A stretch of DNA of 64,000 nt. Origin: Maribacter aquimaris (GTDB taxonomy: Bacteria > Bacteroidota > Bacteroidia > Flavobacteriales > Flavobacteriaceae). Below, piece after piece: positions 18,585 through 28,568 of the stretch; positions within the stretch are counted from its first letter, which is position 1; each line of letters opens with the position of its first letter. Both the position numbers and the translations under genes were made by a program. The notes under the pieces are model-generated. The model was not told the origin of the DNA. It saw nothing but the letters and a program-made list of their open reading frames with translations, and did not search any database. Location of the stretch: contig NZ_JABTCF010000011.1 in NCBI RefSeq assembly GCF_014596745.1, forward strand, positions 124,001 to 188,000. The letters run 5' to 3'.

Positions 18585-20852
18585 ATGGATAACATTTACT
18601 TTTTAATGATCATTGCACTGGCCATTTTAGCCATAGCGGATCTCGTTGTGGGGGTTAGTAATGACGCCGTTAATTTCCTGAATTCCGCACTTGGTTCCAA
18701 AGCCATCTCCTTTAAAACCATAATGATCGTGGCCAGTTTGGGTATCGCATGTGGTGCTGTATTCTCCAGTGGGCTAATGGAGGTTGCCAGAAAAGGTATT
18801 TTTGTGCCAGGGGAATTTATGTTCAGTGAAATCATGATCATATTCATGGCCGTTATGATCACCGATATTCTCTTACTCGACTTTTTCAACACCTTGGGCA
18901 TGCCTACCTCCACGACCGTATCCATTGTTTTTGAATTACTAGGTGCAGCAGTTGCCATGGCCCTTATAAAAATAGGCATGGATGGCGGTTCATTTTCAGA
19001 GGTCGTGAACTATATCAATACAACCAAAGCTACCGAAATTATACTGGGTATTTTATTGTCTGTGGTTGTCGCCTTCTCGGTCGGGGCCTTGGTCCAATAT
19101 GTATCCCGTCTTTTGCTATCCTTCAACTTTGAAAAAAAAGCGAACTGGGTAGGGTCTGTATTTGGTGGATTCGCCTTGGCAGCGATCACCTATTTTATCT
19201 TTATCAAAGGATTGAAAGGAACGGATTATTATGCTGAAATCAAACCCATGATCGAAGGCAAGACTGCTATTATCATTGCCCTATGCTTTGTAATTTGGTC
19301 CCTTCTATCCTATGTTGTCATTGCCGTTTTTAAAAAGAGTATATACAAACTTATTATTGCGGTAGGAACTTTTGCCTTGGCATTGGCCTTTGCCGGTAAT
19401 GACCTTGTTAATTTTATTGGCGTACCTATTGCCGCCTATCAATCCTATGAGGCTTGGGTCATCTCAGGAGTACCAGCCAACGAATTCGCTATGGGCGTTT
19501 TAGGCACAAAAGTACCCACCCCTACCACTTTTCTTCTTGGTGCCGGTTTGATAATGGTCTTGACGTTATGGTTTTCGAGCAAGGCTAAAAAAGTAGTGAA
19601 AACCTCCATTGACCTTTCTAGTCAGGCAGAGACAAAAGAACGTTTTAATCCAAATTTCTTGTCCAGAACCTTGGTCAGAACTACGATATTGGCTGCAAAA
19701 TATACGGCAACCGTTATTCCGAATTCCCTTCAATCCCGTATAGACCAACAATTTTCGAAACCCGTTATCAAACTCCCAAAAGGCAAGGAACATGAACTTC
19801 CTGCGTTCGACTTGGTGCGGGCCGCTGTCAACCTCATGGTAGCCAGTGTACTTATTTCGATTGCGACATCAATGAAACTACCTTTATCAACCACTTATGT
19901 GACCTTCATGGTGGCCATGGGTTCTTCCTTGGCCGACAGGGCATGGGGTAGCGAAAGTGCCGTTTACAGGGTAGCCGGGGTACTTAACGTCATTGGTGGA
20001 TGGTTCTTTACCGCCCTGTGTGCTTTTATTGCTGCAGGGACTGTCGCCTATTTGATCCATTTGGGCGGTAGCGCCATGATTGCGGTCTTATTATTATTGG
20101 CCATTTTACTATTGACACGGAACTACATAAAACACACCAAGAAATCAAGGGAGGTTAAAGCTGAGGACAGTCTGAGCAGGGCGGAGAGCCAATCTATCCA
20201 TGGTGTTATAGAAGAAAGTGCCGATAACATTTCCAAAGCGCTAAGGCGGGTAAGTAAAATAAACCAAATTACCATAAATGGGTTGATCAATCAAGATCTC
20301 GATGCGTTAAAAAAGGCGAAAAAGACCGTAGTAAAACTTGAAAATGAAATAGAGGAACTTCAGAATGATATTTTCTATTTCATCAAAGACCTGGACGACT
20401 CCTATTTAGGGGCCAGTAAATTCTATATCGATGTTATCGGAAGCATTCAAGACGTTGCGCAATCATCTAGCCTGATAGCAAAAGTCAGCCATAAACATGT
20501 TAACAACAACCATAAGGCCTTAAAGAAAAAACAAGCTGAGGAATTGTTGTACATCAACGAGAAATTGGTGCACTTATGTTCTGAAATAGGTAAAATATTC
20601 GATGCGCGTTCCTTTTATGATATAAAACCCAATATTATCCAAGAAAAACAGGATTTGTTGGCCTATGTTAAAGAATCCATCCAAAAACAGGTAGAACGCA
20701 CAAGGTTTGAGGAATCGAGTCCTAAGAACACGACACTCTATTTTAGTATTTTATTGGAAACCAAAGACCTTATCAAAGCGAACATGAATATTCTAAATCT
20801 TTATTTTGAAGAGCATAGAAATAGCACATTAGGTCAGGAACCGATAGATTGA
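18585..20852 (+). CDS. PiT-family inorganic phosphate permease with PhoU-like C-terminal domain (copy 1)
   Basis: 755-residue inner-membrane phosphate symporter. The two PiT signature repeats are present: GVSNDAVNFLNSALGSKA near residue 23 and AGNDLVNFIGVPIAA near residue 266, within about ten membrane segments up to residue ~510. From about 530 the protein is a hydrophilic alpha-helical PhoU-like domain (SIHGVIEESADNISKAL onward). Plain PiT proteins have about 420-500 residues. It is strongly similar along its whole length to the gene at 23034. The porin lies upstream and a convergent Na+/Pi cotransporter downstream. Confidence 0.93.
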   Translation: MDNIYFLMIIALAILAIADLVVGVSNDAVNFLNSALGSKAISFKTIMIVASLGIACGAVFSSGLMEVARKGIFVPGEFMFSEIMIIFMAVMITDILLLDFFNTLGMPTSTTVSIVFELLGAAVAMALIKIGMDGGSFSEVVNYINTTKATEIILGILLSVVVAFSVGALVQYVSRLLLSFNFEKKANWVGSVFGGFALAAITYFIFIKGLKGTDYYAEIKPMIEGKTAIIIALCFVIWSLLSYVVIAVFKKSIYKLIIAVGTFALALAFAGNDLVNFIGVPIAAYQSYEAWVISGVPANEFAMGVLGTKVPTPTTFLLGAGLIMVLTLWFSSKAKKVVKTSIDLSSQAETKERFNPNFLSRTLVRTTILAAKYTATVIPNSLQSRIDQQFSKPVIKLPKGKEHELPAFDLVRAAVNLMVASVLISIATSMKLPLSTTYVTFMVAMGSSLADRAWGSESAVYRVAGVLNVIGGWFFTALCAFIAAGTVAYLIHLGGSAMIAVLLLLAILLLTRNYIKHTKKSREVKAEDSLSRAESQSIHGVIEESADNISKALRRVSKINQITINGLINQDLDALKKAKKTVVKLENEIEELQNDIFYFIKDLDDSYLGASKFYIDVIGSIQDVAQSSSLIAKVSHKHVNNNHKALKKKQAEELLYINEKLVHLCSEIGKIFDARSFYDIKPNIIQEKQDLLAYVKESIQKQVERTRFEESSPKNTTLYFSILLETKDLIKANMNILNLYFEEHRNSTLGQEPID

Positions 20853-20884
20853 AAATAAGAAAAGACCCCAAAAACAATAGCTTT

Positions 20885-22726
20885 TTATTTTCGAACCGTC
20901 AACAAGGTATCGGTTTCCCCATATAACAACTCCGCCACTTCGATAAGTTTTTTGACAATGTCGTTAACATGATCGTTGTCATTTACCAATGAAGAAGCCA
21001 TATCAACGGTTATCATATTGTTCCGAATCAGTTTGTTTATCGATTTTGTGCTTTGATGCTTGCCCTTTCTAGCTTCCTCCTTAAGTACCAATAATTTTGA
21101 ATACTGGGCTTCCCGGTCCACTTCCTTTCTGAACAAATAGATAACGCGTAAAACTTTTACGATCTTCTTTCTGAACTTATCATACTCTTTACGAATATAC
21201 TTATTGTCAGAATTTAGATAATACGACACATTCCTACCCAGTTCACGAACATCCTCTATAATCTCTACCATCTTGCGACTTGCGATCCTTATCTCGGATA
21301 ACCGCGTATTCTGCACCTTGGTCATCTTTAAGTCACTCTGTGCCGTAGTAGCATATCTTATGATTTCGCCATAGATGGTTTTTACCTTGCTCGAATACAA
21401 TTCCCTTACATTGGTTTTAAAATCCTCCTTAGAGTCCTTTACAACCTTATTTACAGCAATGTTGGATTTAATCGCCTCCCTATGGATATTAAGTCCATGG
21501 GCTACGATTTCAAAAATTGCATTTTCGTACAAATACTTTGCCTCATTCATCAATGTTACGATTACGCCAGAGGGAAATTGTAGTACGGTCTCGTTCAAAA
21601 ACTTGGGTTCGTCGATATCCTGACCCACCTTTTCCTTAAAGAATACCAGTAAAAAGTGTTCCAATTTTTTAATGAAAGGAATCATGATAAGTACCCCGAG
21701 AATATTGAAGATAGTATGGAAAAGAGCTAGTTTCAGGGTATAATCGGTAGTGGCTATCCCTACCACTTCGGACAATATATTAACTAAATCCGCCAATGGA
21801 TAAATAAAGACCAGTGCCACCAAACCCGTCACGAGATTGAAAACCAAATGCGCTCCTGCCAACCGTCTTCCAGCCACATTGGATCCCAAGGATCCCAAAA
21901 CCGCGGTGATGGTTGTACCCACATTCGCCCCAATGGCCAATGCCAAGGCATTTTCATATTCGATCTGGCCTGCGGACAATGCGGCCAAAATCAGGGCCAA
22001 GGTGGCACTACTCGATTGTAGTATGGTGGTAACCAATATTCCCAGACCTGTATACACCACCACTCCCCAAAACCCGGGAATGGCATATTGGGTCAAATCG
22101 ATATAGGCTTTGAAAACATCAAAACCCTCTTTCATGTAGTGTATGCCCAAAAAGAAAAAACCTAAGCCCGCCAGGACATTGCCCAAACCCTTAAATTCAG
22201 CCTTCTTTTGAAAAGAAAAAACAATCCCGAATACGAGCATGGGCATCGCCAAAGCGGAAATCTGCAATTTCAATCCAAATGCAGCGACCAACCAAGCCGT
22301 GGCCGTAGTACCGATATTAGCCCCGAAAATCAACCCAATACCACCGTTTAACGTAATCAAACCCGCACTAATGAACGAAATGGTAATTACCGAAACCAAG
22401 GAACTCGATTGGATTAAAGCCGTAACCACGGCCCCAACACCAATACTCTTATATAATTTATGGGTAGCCCGTTTTAAAAGATTTTGCAGGGGGCCTTTGG
22501 TAAAGACCCTAAAACCTTCTTCCAACATGATCATCCCAAATAACAGGATGGCCACACCTGCCCCTATGGTCTTTAGATTGGAATTAATCAACAAAAGCAC
22601 TGCCAATATTCCCAGCAAAATATAGAACAACAATTTTTTAAACAGCCCCATGCCCATGTATATTAACAACTTTGAAAAATCAGGGAATATAATCAATGGT
22701 TGAAAAATCGCAAATACCACGACCAT
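20885..22726 (-). CDS. Na+/Pi cotransporter (NptA type) with PhoU-like domain
   Basis: About 613 residues; sodium-coupled phosphate carrier of the inner membrane. The inverted repeats of the family are clear: ALIQSSSLVS with GANIGTT near residues 105-142, and TILQSSSATL with GANVGTT near 236-273. A PhoU-like helical domain fills residues ~390-600. The open frame begins with TTG at 22729; ATG at 22726 is used here, and ATG at 22651 (MGLFKKLLFY) is a reasonable shorter start. It is convergent with PiT copy 1 and divergent from PiT copy 2, so all three phosphate carriers sit side by side. Confidence 0.92.
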   Translation of the reverse strand: MVVVFAIFQPLIIFPDFSKLLIYMGMGLFKKLLFYILLGILAVLLLINSNLKTIGAGVAILLFGMIMLEEGFRVFTKGPLQNLLKRATHKLYKSIGVGAVVTALIQSSSLVSVITISFISAGLITLNGGIGLIFGANIGTTATAWLVAAFGLKLQISALAMPMLVFGIVFSFQKKAEFKGLGNVLAGLGFFFLGIHYMKEGFDVFKAYIDLTQYAIPGFWGVVVYTGLGILVTTILQSSSATLALILAALSAGQIEYENALALAIGANVGTTITAVLGSLGSNVAGRRLAGAHLVFNLVTGLVALVFIYPLADLVNILSEVVGIATTDYTLKLALFHTIFNILGVLIMIPFIKKLEHFLLVFFKEKVGQDIDEPKFLNETVLQFPSGVIVTLMNEAKYLYENAIFEIVAHGLNIHREAIKSNIAVNKVVKDSKEDFKTNVRELYSSKVKTIYGEIIRYATTAQSDLKMTKVQNTRLSEIRIASRKMVEIIEDVRELGRNVSYYLNSDNKYIRKEYDKFRKKIVKVLRVIYLFRKEVDREAQYSKLLVLKEEARKGKHQSTKSINKLIRNNMITVDMASSLVNDNDHVNDIVKKLIEVAELLYGETDTLLTVRK

Positions 22727-23033
22727 CAATTTCTATGAATCCCTGGAAACCACTATAAAACCCTTGGATCGCAAGAGACGATATTACCCTTAAGTAAATA
22801 TAATGTTAATTTTATGTTATTCGAAAAGACCGGATTCTTTATCCAAATGGGGATAAAACCAGTTTCTATTGATCATCTTTTTCATTATCCCCGAAAATAT
22901 AGATCAAGAATCAAAAAAAACAGGAAATCACTAAAAAGAACAAAATACAATATGAACTGAAATTCATAACGTTAAGATCACATTTGCCCATAATATTTAC
23001 ACTACGTTTGTATGTTTCTTTGAATAGTTATGT
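22727..23033. other. Divergent control region between phosphate transporters
   Basis: About 300 bp of AT-rich DNA between the Na+/Pi cotransporter (minus) and PiT copy 2 (plus). No ORF looks real. It holds a 7-bp inverted repeat TTTATCC (22838-22844) / GGATAAA (22851-22857) with a 6-nt centre, and a good promoter for the PiT gene near its right end. No promoter for the minus-strand gene was recognised. Confidence 0.6.
22984..23010 (+). promoter_or_regulatory. Promoter of PiT copy 2
   Basis: TTG at 22984-22986, 16-nt spacer, TACGTTTG at 23003-23010 fits the Bacteroidota -33/-7 consensus. The expected start lies about 17-20 bp before the ATG at 23034. Confidence 0.6.
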
Positions 23034-25322
23034 ATGGATAATATTTACCTTCTGATGATTATTGCACTGGCTTTCCTAGCCGTTGCAGATTTGGTTGTGG
23101 GCGTCAGTAATGATGCTGTGAACTTTTTGAATTCCGCCATTGGCTCAAAGGCCATCTCCTTTAAAACCATCATGATCGTTGCCAGTGTTGGTATCGCTCT
23201 AGGTGCCGTATTCTCCAGTGGGATGATGGAGGTGGCCAGAAAAGGTATTTTTAATCCAAGTGAATTCATGTTCAATGAAATCATGTTCATTTTCATGGCC
23301 GTGATGATTACCGATATTCTTTTGTTGGATTTCTTCAACACCTTGGGCATGCCCACCTCGACCACGGTTTCAATTGTTTTTGAACTTTTAGGGGCAGCGG
23401 TCGCCATGTCTATGATCAAAATATGGGATAGCGGAGGGGACTACACCAATGTGTTGGATTATATAAACACTTCAAAAGCCCTTGAAATAATACTGGGTAT
23501 TTTGCTTTCAGTCGTTGTGGCATTTACCGTAGGTGCCCTGGTGCAATGGGTCTCCCGTTTGCTATTGTCTTACAATTTTGAGAAAAAGGCCAAATGGGTC
23601 GGCGCCTTATTCGGAGGTATCGCCCTTTCCGCCATCACTTACTTCATTTTAATGAAAGGTATCAAAGGCACCACTTATGCCAGTCAGTCCTTTGATTTGA
23701 TCGGTGGCATGACCATAAGTGATTTCTTGGAACAAAAGGTTTGGTTTCTGATCATTGTGAATTTCATGATCTGGTCTATCCTCTCCTTCTTTTTAATGAC
23801 CCTTGCTAAAGTCAATATTTACAAACTGATCATTGGTGTTGGCACTTTTGCCTTGGCCTTGGCCTTTGCCGGCAATGACCTGGTGAATTTCATCGGGGTA
23901 CCTATTGCAGCCTTCCAATCCTATGAAGCATGGTCAGCCTCTGGGGTTCCCGCTACCGAATTCAGTATGGCCATACTTGCCAACAAGGTTCCTACCCCAA
24001 CATTACTGCTGTTCATTTCCGGTATGATCATGGTAGCCACATTGTGGTTTTCAAAAAAAGCACGGCACGTATCCGATACTGAAATAAACCTATCCAGGGA
24101 AGGTGCCTCAAACGAACGTTTTGAACCCAATGTACTTTCACGTGGCATTGTGAGGCTTTCCATACTTATGTCACAACTAACTTTGCTCTTTCCTAAATCA
24201 GTAAGAAAAAAGGTAGATGTTCGTTTTAAAAAACCAGTAATACACCTTTCCAAAGATAAAAGCTATGAGTTACCTGCCTTTGATATGGTGCGGGCCGCAG
24301 TGAATTTAATGGTTGCTGGTATCCTAATTTCAATAGCCACCTCCTACAAACTTCCTTTATCCACAACCTATGTCACCTTTATGGTTGCCATGGGAACATC
24401 ATTGGCCGATAGGGCCTGGGGGCCAGAGAGTGCCGTATATAGGGTTGCAGGCGTCTTGAATGTCATCGGAGGATGGTTTGGAACCGCAATTATTGCCTTT
24501 GTTGCCTCTGGTGCTATATTGACCATTATCAGTTTTGGAAAAGGCGCTGCGCTTGCCGTACTATTGTTCGCGGCCATTTTGTTACTCATTAGAAGCTATA
24601 TTTCCTATAACAAAAAATCAAAGGAAATAAAGGCGGAAGATAGCCTACGTAAAGCTGAGAGCAGCTCTATACAAGGCGTTATCGAAGAGAGTGTACACAA
24701 TATCGCCAATGTGATCAAGCGTACCAACAAAATCTATACGAACTCTATCAACGGACTTGCCCGACAAGATCTTGATCAATTAAAGAAAGGGAAAAAACAG
24801 GTCTATAAACTGTCTAAGGAGATTGATGAACTAAGGGACAACATATTTTACTTTATCAAAAACCTTGACGAAACCAGCGTAGGTGCCAGTAACTTCTACA
24901 TTACAATTCTAGGAAACCTGACTGACATCGCCCAATCCCTTGATTATATTGCCAAAATTTGCCATAAGCATGTCAATAATAATCACAGTAAATTAAAATA
25001 CAACCAAATAAAAGAGTTAAAACAAATTGACCAGAAATTGGAAACATTGTTCAATAACACGAAGGAAGCCTTTGATAATCGATCATTTGAGAGAATGGGC
25101 ATTCTCCTTCAGAACAAACAAGACCTCTTTGACATGGTCACCGAAAAAATACAAAAGCAAGTAGCACGGACTAGGACAGAGGAATCGAGTCCTAAGAATA
25201 CTACCCTATATTTTTCCTTGTTATTGGAGACCAAGGATCTCTTGAAAAGCACGATAAGCCTAATGGAATCATATTACAATGAACATGACAGTAGTGTTAA
25301 ACCTGCCAGACTTGATGAATAA
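23034..25322 (+). CDS. PiT-family inorganic phosphate permease with PhoU-like C-terminal domain (copy 2)
   Basis: 762-residue paralogue of the permease at 18585 with the same layout: PiT repeats GVSNDAVNFLNSAIGSKA near residue 23 and AGNDLVNFIGVPIAA near residue 276, then a PhoU-like helical tail from about residue 535. N termini (MDNIY-LMIIALA) and the tail segment ESSPKNTTLYFS are almost identical between copies; the loop near residues 215-240 and the stretch at 350-400 differ most. The two may differ in affinity or control. A recognisable promoter precedes this copy but not the first. Confidence 0.93.
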   Translation: MDNIYLLMIIALAFLAVADLVVGVSNDAVNFLNSAIGSKAISFKTIMIVASVGIALGAVFSSGMMEVARKGIFNPSEFMFNEIMFIFMAVMITDILLLDFFNTLGMPTSTTVSIVFELLGAAVAMSMIKIWDSGGDYTNVLDYINTSKALEIILGILLSVVVAFTVGALVQWVSRLLLSYNFEKKAKWVGALFGGIALSAITYFILMKGIKGTTYASQSFDLIGGMTISDFLEQKVWFLIIVNFMIWSILSFFLMTLAKVNIYKLIIGVGTFALALAFAGNDLVNFIGVPIAAFQSYEAWSASGVPATEFSMAILANKVPTPTLLLFISGMIMVATLWFSKKARHVSDTEINLSREGASNERFEPNVLSRGIVRLSILMSQLTLLFPKSVRKKVDVRFKKPVIHLSKDKSYELPAFDMVRAAVNLMVAGILISIATSYKLPLSTTYVTFMVAMGTSLADRAWGPESAVYRVAGVLNVIGGWFGTAIIAFVASGAILTIISFGKGAALAVLLFAAILLLIRSYISYNKKSKEIKAEDSLRKAESSSIQGVIEESVHNIANVIKRTNKIYTNSINGLARQDLDQLKKGKKQVYKLSKEIDELRDNIFYFIKNLDETSVGASNFYITILGNLTDIAQSLDYIAKICHKHVNNNHSKLKYNQIKELKQIDQKLETLFNNTKEAFDNRSFERMGILLQNKQDLFDMVTEKIQKQVARTRTEESSPKNTTLYFSLLLETKDLLKSTISLMESYYNEHDSSVKPARLDE

Positions 25323-25517
25323 GTTCTTTCCGAGACCTCCAAAATGTCTATATTGGGCATTATTGCCATAAGGCCAAGGGCGACGTTGACATAATTGATC
25401 ATATACCAACCGGATTATTCGTCACGATTTCCAAAAGGATTTGCATTTGCCATGCATACGTTGTGCACATCAAATTTTTATCCTGGCCAATTTTGGATTT
25501 TTATAAAAAACGAATAA

Positions 25518-26243
25518 ATGAAAAGGTTTCTCCTAACAATGATCGTAATGGTTGGTTTACAAACTGTCACGGGCCAAGATTTAACTTCAACCCAATTACT
25601 GGACAAAGCCATCGCCTATCACGACCCAAATCAACTCTGGAACCTGTTTGCTGGCAAATTGTTCATTACACTACAATATGCCGATGGTAAAGAACGTCAA
25701 AGTGAAATCGAAATAAACCTTCCCAAGGAATATTTTAAAATAACCACCTTTCGGGAAGACGATATAGTGCTAGAGCTTATGGTGGAGAAAAACGATTGCT
25801 CCCTAAAATTAAATGGGGAGACCACCATCTCCGATGAAGATAAAAAGACCTATCGGTTAAGCTGCGAACAAGCGCTGAAGACAAAGGATTATTACACCTA
25901 TCTCTATGGCCTACCTATGAAATTAAAGGACCCTGGGACAATCATAGACCCCAAAGTAGAGACGAAAACCTTCAGGGGCAAGGAATACTTGGTCTTAAAG
26001 GTGAATTACGAGGAAGGTATAGGCAAAGACACTTGGTATTTTTACTTTGACCCCACTACCTATGCCATGGAAGTGTATCAATTTTATCACGATGAATCAA
26101 AAAATGATGGGGAGTATATTCTTCTAAGTGATGTTGAGAATGTGGCCAGTATAAAAATACCCAAGACGAGGGCTTGGTATACCAATAGTGATGACAGACT
26201 TTTGGGAATAGATATTCTAACAAAGGCAGAACCCTTAAAATAA
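25518..26243 (+). CDS. Exported DUF6503-like protein
   Basis: 241 residues with a signal peptide (about 1-19, ending VTG-Q). The mature part is beta-rich and includes LLDKAIAYHDPNQLW near its start, the segment that recalls the DUF6503 family of flavobacterial periplasmic proteins; the fold may be LolA-like. Function unknown. It stands alone, 195 bp after the second PiT gene with no terminator seen between, so a link to phosphate uptake is possible but unsupported. The family name is from memory. Confidence 0.7.
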   Translation: MKRFLLTMIVMVGLQTVTGQDLTSTQLLDKAIAYHDPNQLWNLFAGKLFITLQYADGKERQSEIEINLPKEYFKITTFREDDIVLELMVEKNDCSLKLNGETTISDEDKKTYRLSCEQALKTKDYYTYLYGLPMKLKDPGTIIDPKVETKTFRGKEYLVLKVNYEEGIGKDTWYFYFDPTTYAMEVYQFYHDESKNDGEYILLSDVENVASIKIPKTRAWYTNSDDRLLGIDILTKAEPLK

Positions 26244-26395
26244 TCAACGACCCTACTGTCGGGATAACCGCCAAGAAGTATAAAATCAAACCCAAAATAG
26301 GGGTATAGCCATTAAAATATAAGGAAACGAGGTGCCATGGAATTACCTTAATGGTATGCTTCCGTGTAATAACCCTACTAGCAAAACAGGACTTT

Positions 26396-26986
26396 TTATC
26401 GATAAAAATTCATCTCATCCATATAGCGCCAAACCTCATAGGGCAATAAAGGTTTGATGTTCTTGCCCTTCTTATGGTTTTTTCGAATGAAAGTCGATGA
26501 AATCTCCATAATGGGGGCATCTACCCGATGTATCCTTGGATGTCCCTTAAACTGATGGTCTACCTTGCCTTCCGAAACCCTGGGGTATACATAAATGGAA
26601 TAGTTTTCGAGAATGACGTCATAATTTTTCCACTTGTGAAAACCCTTTAGATTGTCCTCTCCCATAATCAAGGAAAAGTCATGATCATTCCCATACTGCT
26701 CCCCTAAATAGACCAACGTATTAATGGTATAGTTCGGTTGCGGCAAATCAAACTCTATCTTACTTGGCTTTAGTTTGGGATACTCTTTCGTAGCTTCAAA
26801 TACCATTTGGTATCTATGATGGTTGTCCAACAGTGTTTTCTTGGTCTTAAATGGACTCATTGGCGTGATAACAAACCATATTTCATCTAAATCGGAGAAT
26901 TCCACCATATGATTGGCTATTACCAAATGGCCAATATGTATGGGGTTGAACGTACCGAAATATAGCCCGACCTTTTTCATTTTCAC
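26396..26986 (-). CDS. nadD: Nicotinate-nucleotide adenylyltransferase
   Basis: 196-residue enzyme transferring AMP to nicotinate mononucleotide in NAD synthesis. The nucleotidyltransferase motifs are present: GTFNPIHIGH near residues 10-19 and ISSTFIRK near 162. The ATG at 26986 overlaps the gmk stop (4 bp); Met two codons later (26980, MKKVGLYFGTFNP) is the more usual N terminus. Last gene of the yicC-gmk-nadD operon. Confidence 0.94.
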   Translation of the reverse strand: MKMKKVGLYFGTFNPIHIGHLVIANHMVEFSDLDEIWFVITPMSPFKTKKTLLDNHHRYQMVFEATKEYPKLKPSKIEFDLPQPNYTINTLVYLGEQYGNDHDFSLIMGEDNLKGFHKWKNYDVILENYSIYVYPRVSEGKVDHQFKGHPRIHRVDAPIMEISSTFIRKNHKKGKNIKPLLPYEVWRYMDEMNFYR

Positions 26987-27579
26987 CCTTCCGTTTTGGA
27001 AGTCTTTGCCCCCACATATTCAGCGACTAGATTCTTGGCCTCTAACAGGGCCGAATCCAAATCGTAGTTCTTGATTACCTTATCGAATTGGGGTGCCGTA
27101 GCCAACTCTACAGAAGCTTTTGCAATGCGCATGTTGATCTTATCATCACTTTCCGTACTTCGTTTTTTCAAACGAATCTTAAGCTCGTCAACACTGGGTG
27201 GTTTAACAAATACGGCAAGTGTCTCATTGGGATACTTCTTTTTGATTCGTAATCCGCCGACCACATCAATGTCAAAAATCACATTCTTGCCTTCAGCCCA
27301 AAGTCGTTCCACTTCAGTCTTCAGGGTGCCATAGAAGTTATCCCTATACACTTCCTCCCATTCAAGAAAATCATCATTCTTTATGTGTTTCTTAAACTCT
27401 GAAACAGTCATAAAATAATAATGTTCCCCGTTTTTCTCCTTGCCCCTGCGTGGCCTTGAGGTGGCCGATACCGAAAAAGCCAGGTTCAACTCGGGCTGTT
27501 CCAATAAATAACGTACAATCGTGGTCTTACCACTACCCGATGGGGCTGAAAATATGATCAGTTTACCTCCTTCCATCAC
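26983..27579 (-). CDS. gmk: Guanylate kinase
   Basis: 198-residue GMP kinase (ATP + GMP to ADP + GDP). The P-loop SAPSGSGKTT (residues 11-20), the GMP-binding SATSRPRRGKEKNGEHYYF, and the DIDVVGGL segment are present. The length is typical. It overlaps yicC by 4 bp at its start and nadD by 4 bp at its end, so all three genes are translationally coupled. Confidence 0.96.
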   Translation of the reverse strand: MMEGGKLIIFSAPSGSGKTTIVRYLLEQPELNLAFSVSATSRPRRGKEKNGEHYYFMTVSEFKKHIKNDDFLEWEEVYRDNFYGTLKTEVERLWAEGKNVIFDIDVVGGLRIKKKYPNETLAVFVKPPSVDELKIRLKKRSTESDDKINMRIAKASVELATAPQFDKVIKNYDLDSALLEAKNLVAEYVGAKTSKTEG

Positions 27580-28433
27580 AAAACATTAAGCATTTGTTCC
27601 TTTATTTTTTCCAACTCATCCTTCATTTGCACAACGAGTTGTTGCATAGGTGCAAAATTGGCCTTTGAACCAATAGTATTGACCTCCCTGCCAATTTCCT
27701 GGCTAATGAACCCTAATTTTTTACCATTACTGTCTGACGATTTCAGGGTTTTGGAAAAATAATCAAGATGATTGGCCAACCGTACCTTCTCCTCGGTGAT
27801 ATCATACTTTTCCAAATAATAGATCAGCTCTTGTTCAAACCGGTTTTCATCCACTTCGGCTTTGAGGTCCGAAACCGCTTTTTCCAATCGTTCACGAATA
27901 GTTGCCTGTCTTTGGGGGTCCATTGCTATAACTTGTGCCAACAAAGCCTCAAGGTTCTTTATGCGTTGAATAAAATCGCTCTCCAACACCGAACCTTCTT
28001 CTGATCGAAATTTATTTATCTCGGATAAGGCTTCTTTCAGTGCCAACTGTATGGTCTTGTATTCCTCTTCATCGATGTCTTCCCTTTCGGTCTTCATGGC
28101 ATCGGGTAAACGCAAGGCCATTTCCAACAACCTCAGATCCTCACCATCCGCTATCGATTTCAATTGCTTCATGTATTGCCTCACTACCCCTTCGTTCACT
28201 TGGGCCGAAGTTTCATCCCCTGTATACTCTACATACAATCCGAAATCTACCTTACCCCTCACCAATGAACTGGCGATGACTTTTCTTAATTCCAATTCCT
28301 TGGCCCGATAGGTAGAGGGCATCCTCGCATTTAAGTCAAGACTTTTACTGTTCAGTGATTTTAATTCTACCGTTACTTTTTTAGTGGGGAGTTGTATGGT
28401 GTGCTTCCCAAATCCCGTCATGGATTGAATCAT
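27576..28433 (-). CDS. yicC: YicC-family protein (probable endoribonuclease)
   Basis: 285 residues. It has the family N terminus MIQSMTGFG, then ELKSLNSKSLDLNARMP, a coiled-coil-rich middle (about 150-230), and the conserved C-terminal segment DSNGKKLGFISQEIGREVNTIGSKA. E. coli YicC is reported to be an endoribonuclease. The frame extends upstream to 28466, but MIQSMTGFG at 28433 is the standard start. First gene of an operon with gmk and nadD, preceded by a clear promoter. Confidence 0.93.
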   Translation of the reverse strand: MIQSMTGFGKHTIQLPTKKVTVELKSLNSKSLDLNARMPSTYRAKELELRKVIASSLVRGKVDFGLYVEYTGDETSAQVNEGVVRQYMKQLKSIADGEDLRLLEMALRLPDAMKTEREDIDEEEYKTIQLALKEALSEINKFRSEEGSVLESDFIQRIKNLEALLAQVIAMDPQRQATIRERLEKAVSDLKAEVDENRFEQELIYYLEKYDITEEKVRLANHLDYFSKTLKSSDSNGKKLGFISQEIGREVNTIGSKANFAPMQQLVVQMKDELEKIKEQMLNVL

Positions 28434-28453
28434 GGAGTATTTTTTATTTCCCG

Positions 28454-28480
28454 CAAAGATAAGCAATTGTAGTTTGCCAA
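28454..28480 (-). promoter_or_regulatory. Promoter of yicC-gmk-nadD
   Basis: On the minus strand, TTG (28480-28478), 16-nt spacer, TATCTTTG (28461-28454) match the Bacteroidota -33/-7 consensus; the ATG is 20 bp further on. Confidence 0.65.
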
Positions 28481-28568
28481 ATGCCCCATAACGCCCTGTT
28501 CAGTCCAATTTAAACAGCCTCGCCTTGTCAAAATTTACAATTGTAAGCTAATGGCATAAATTGGATAT

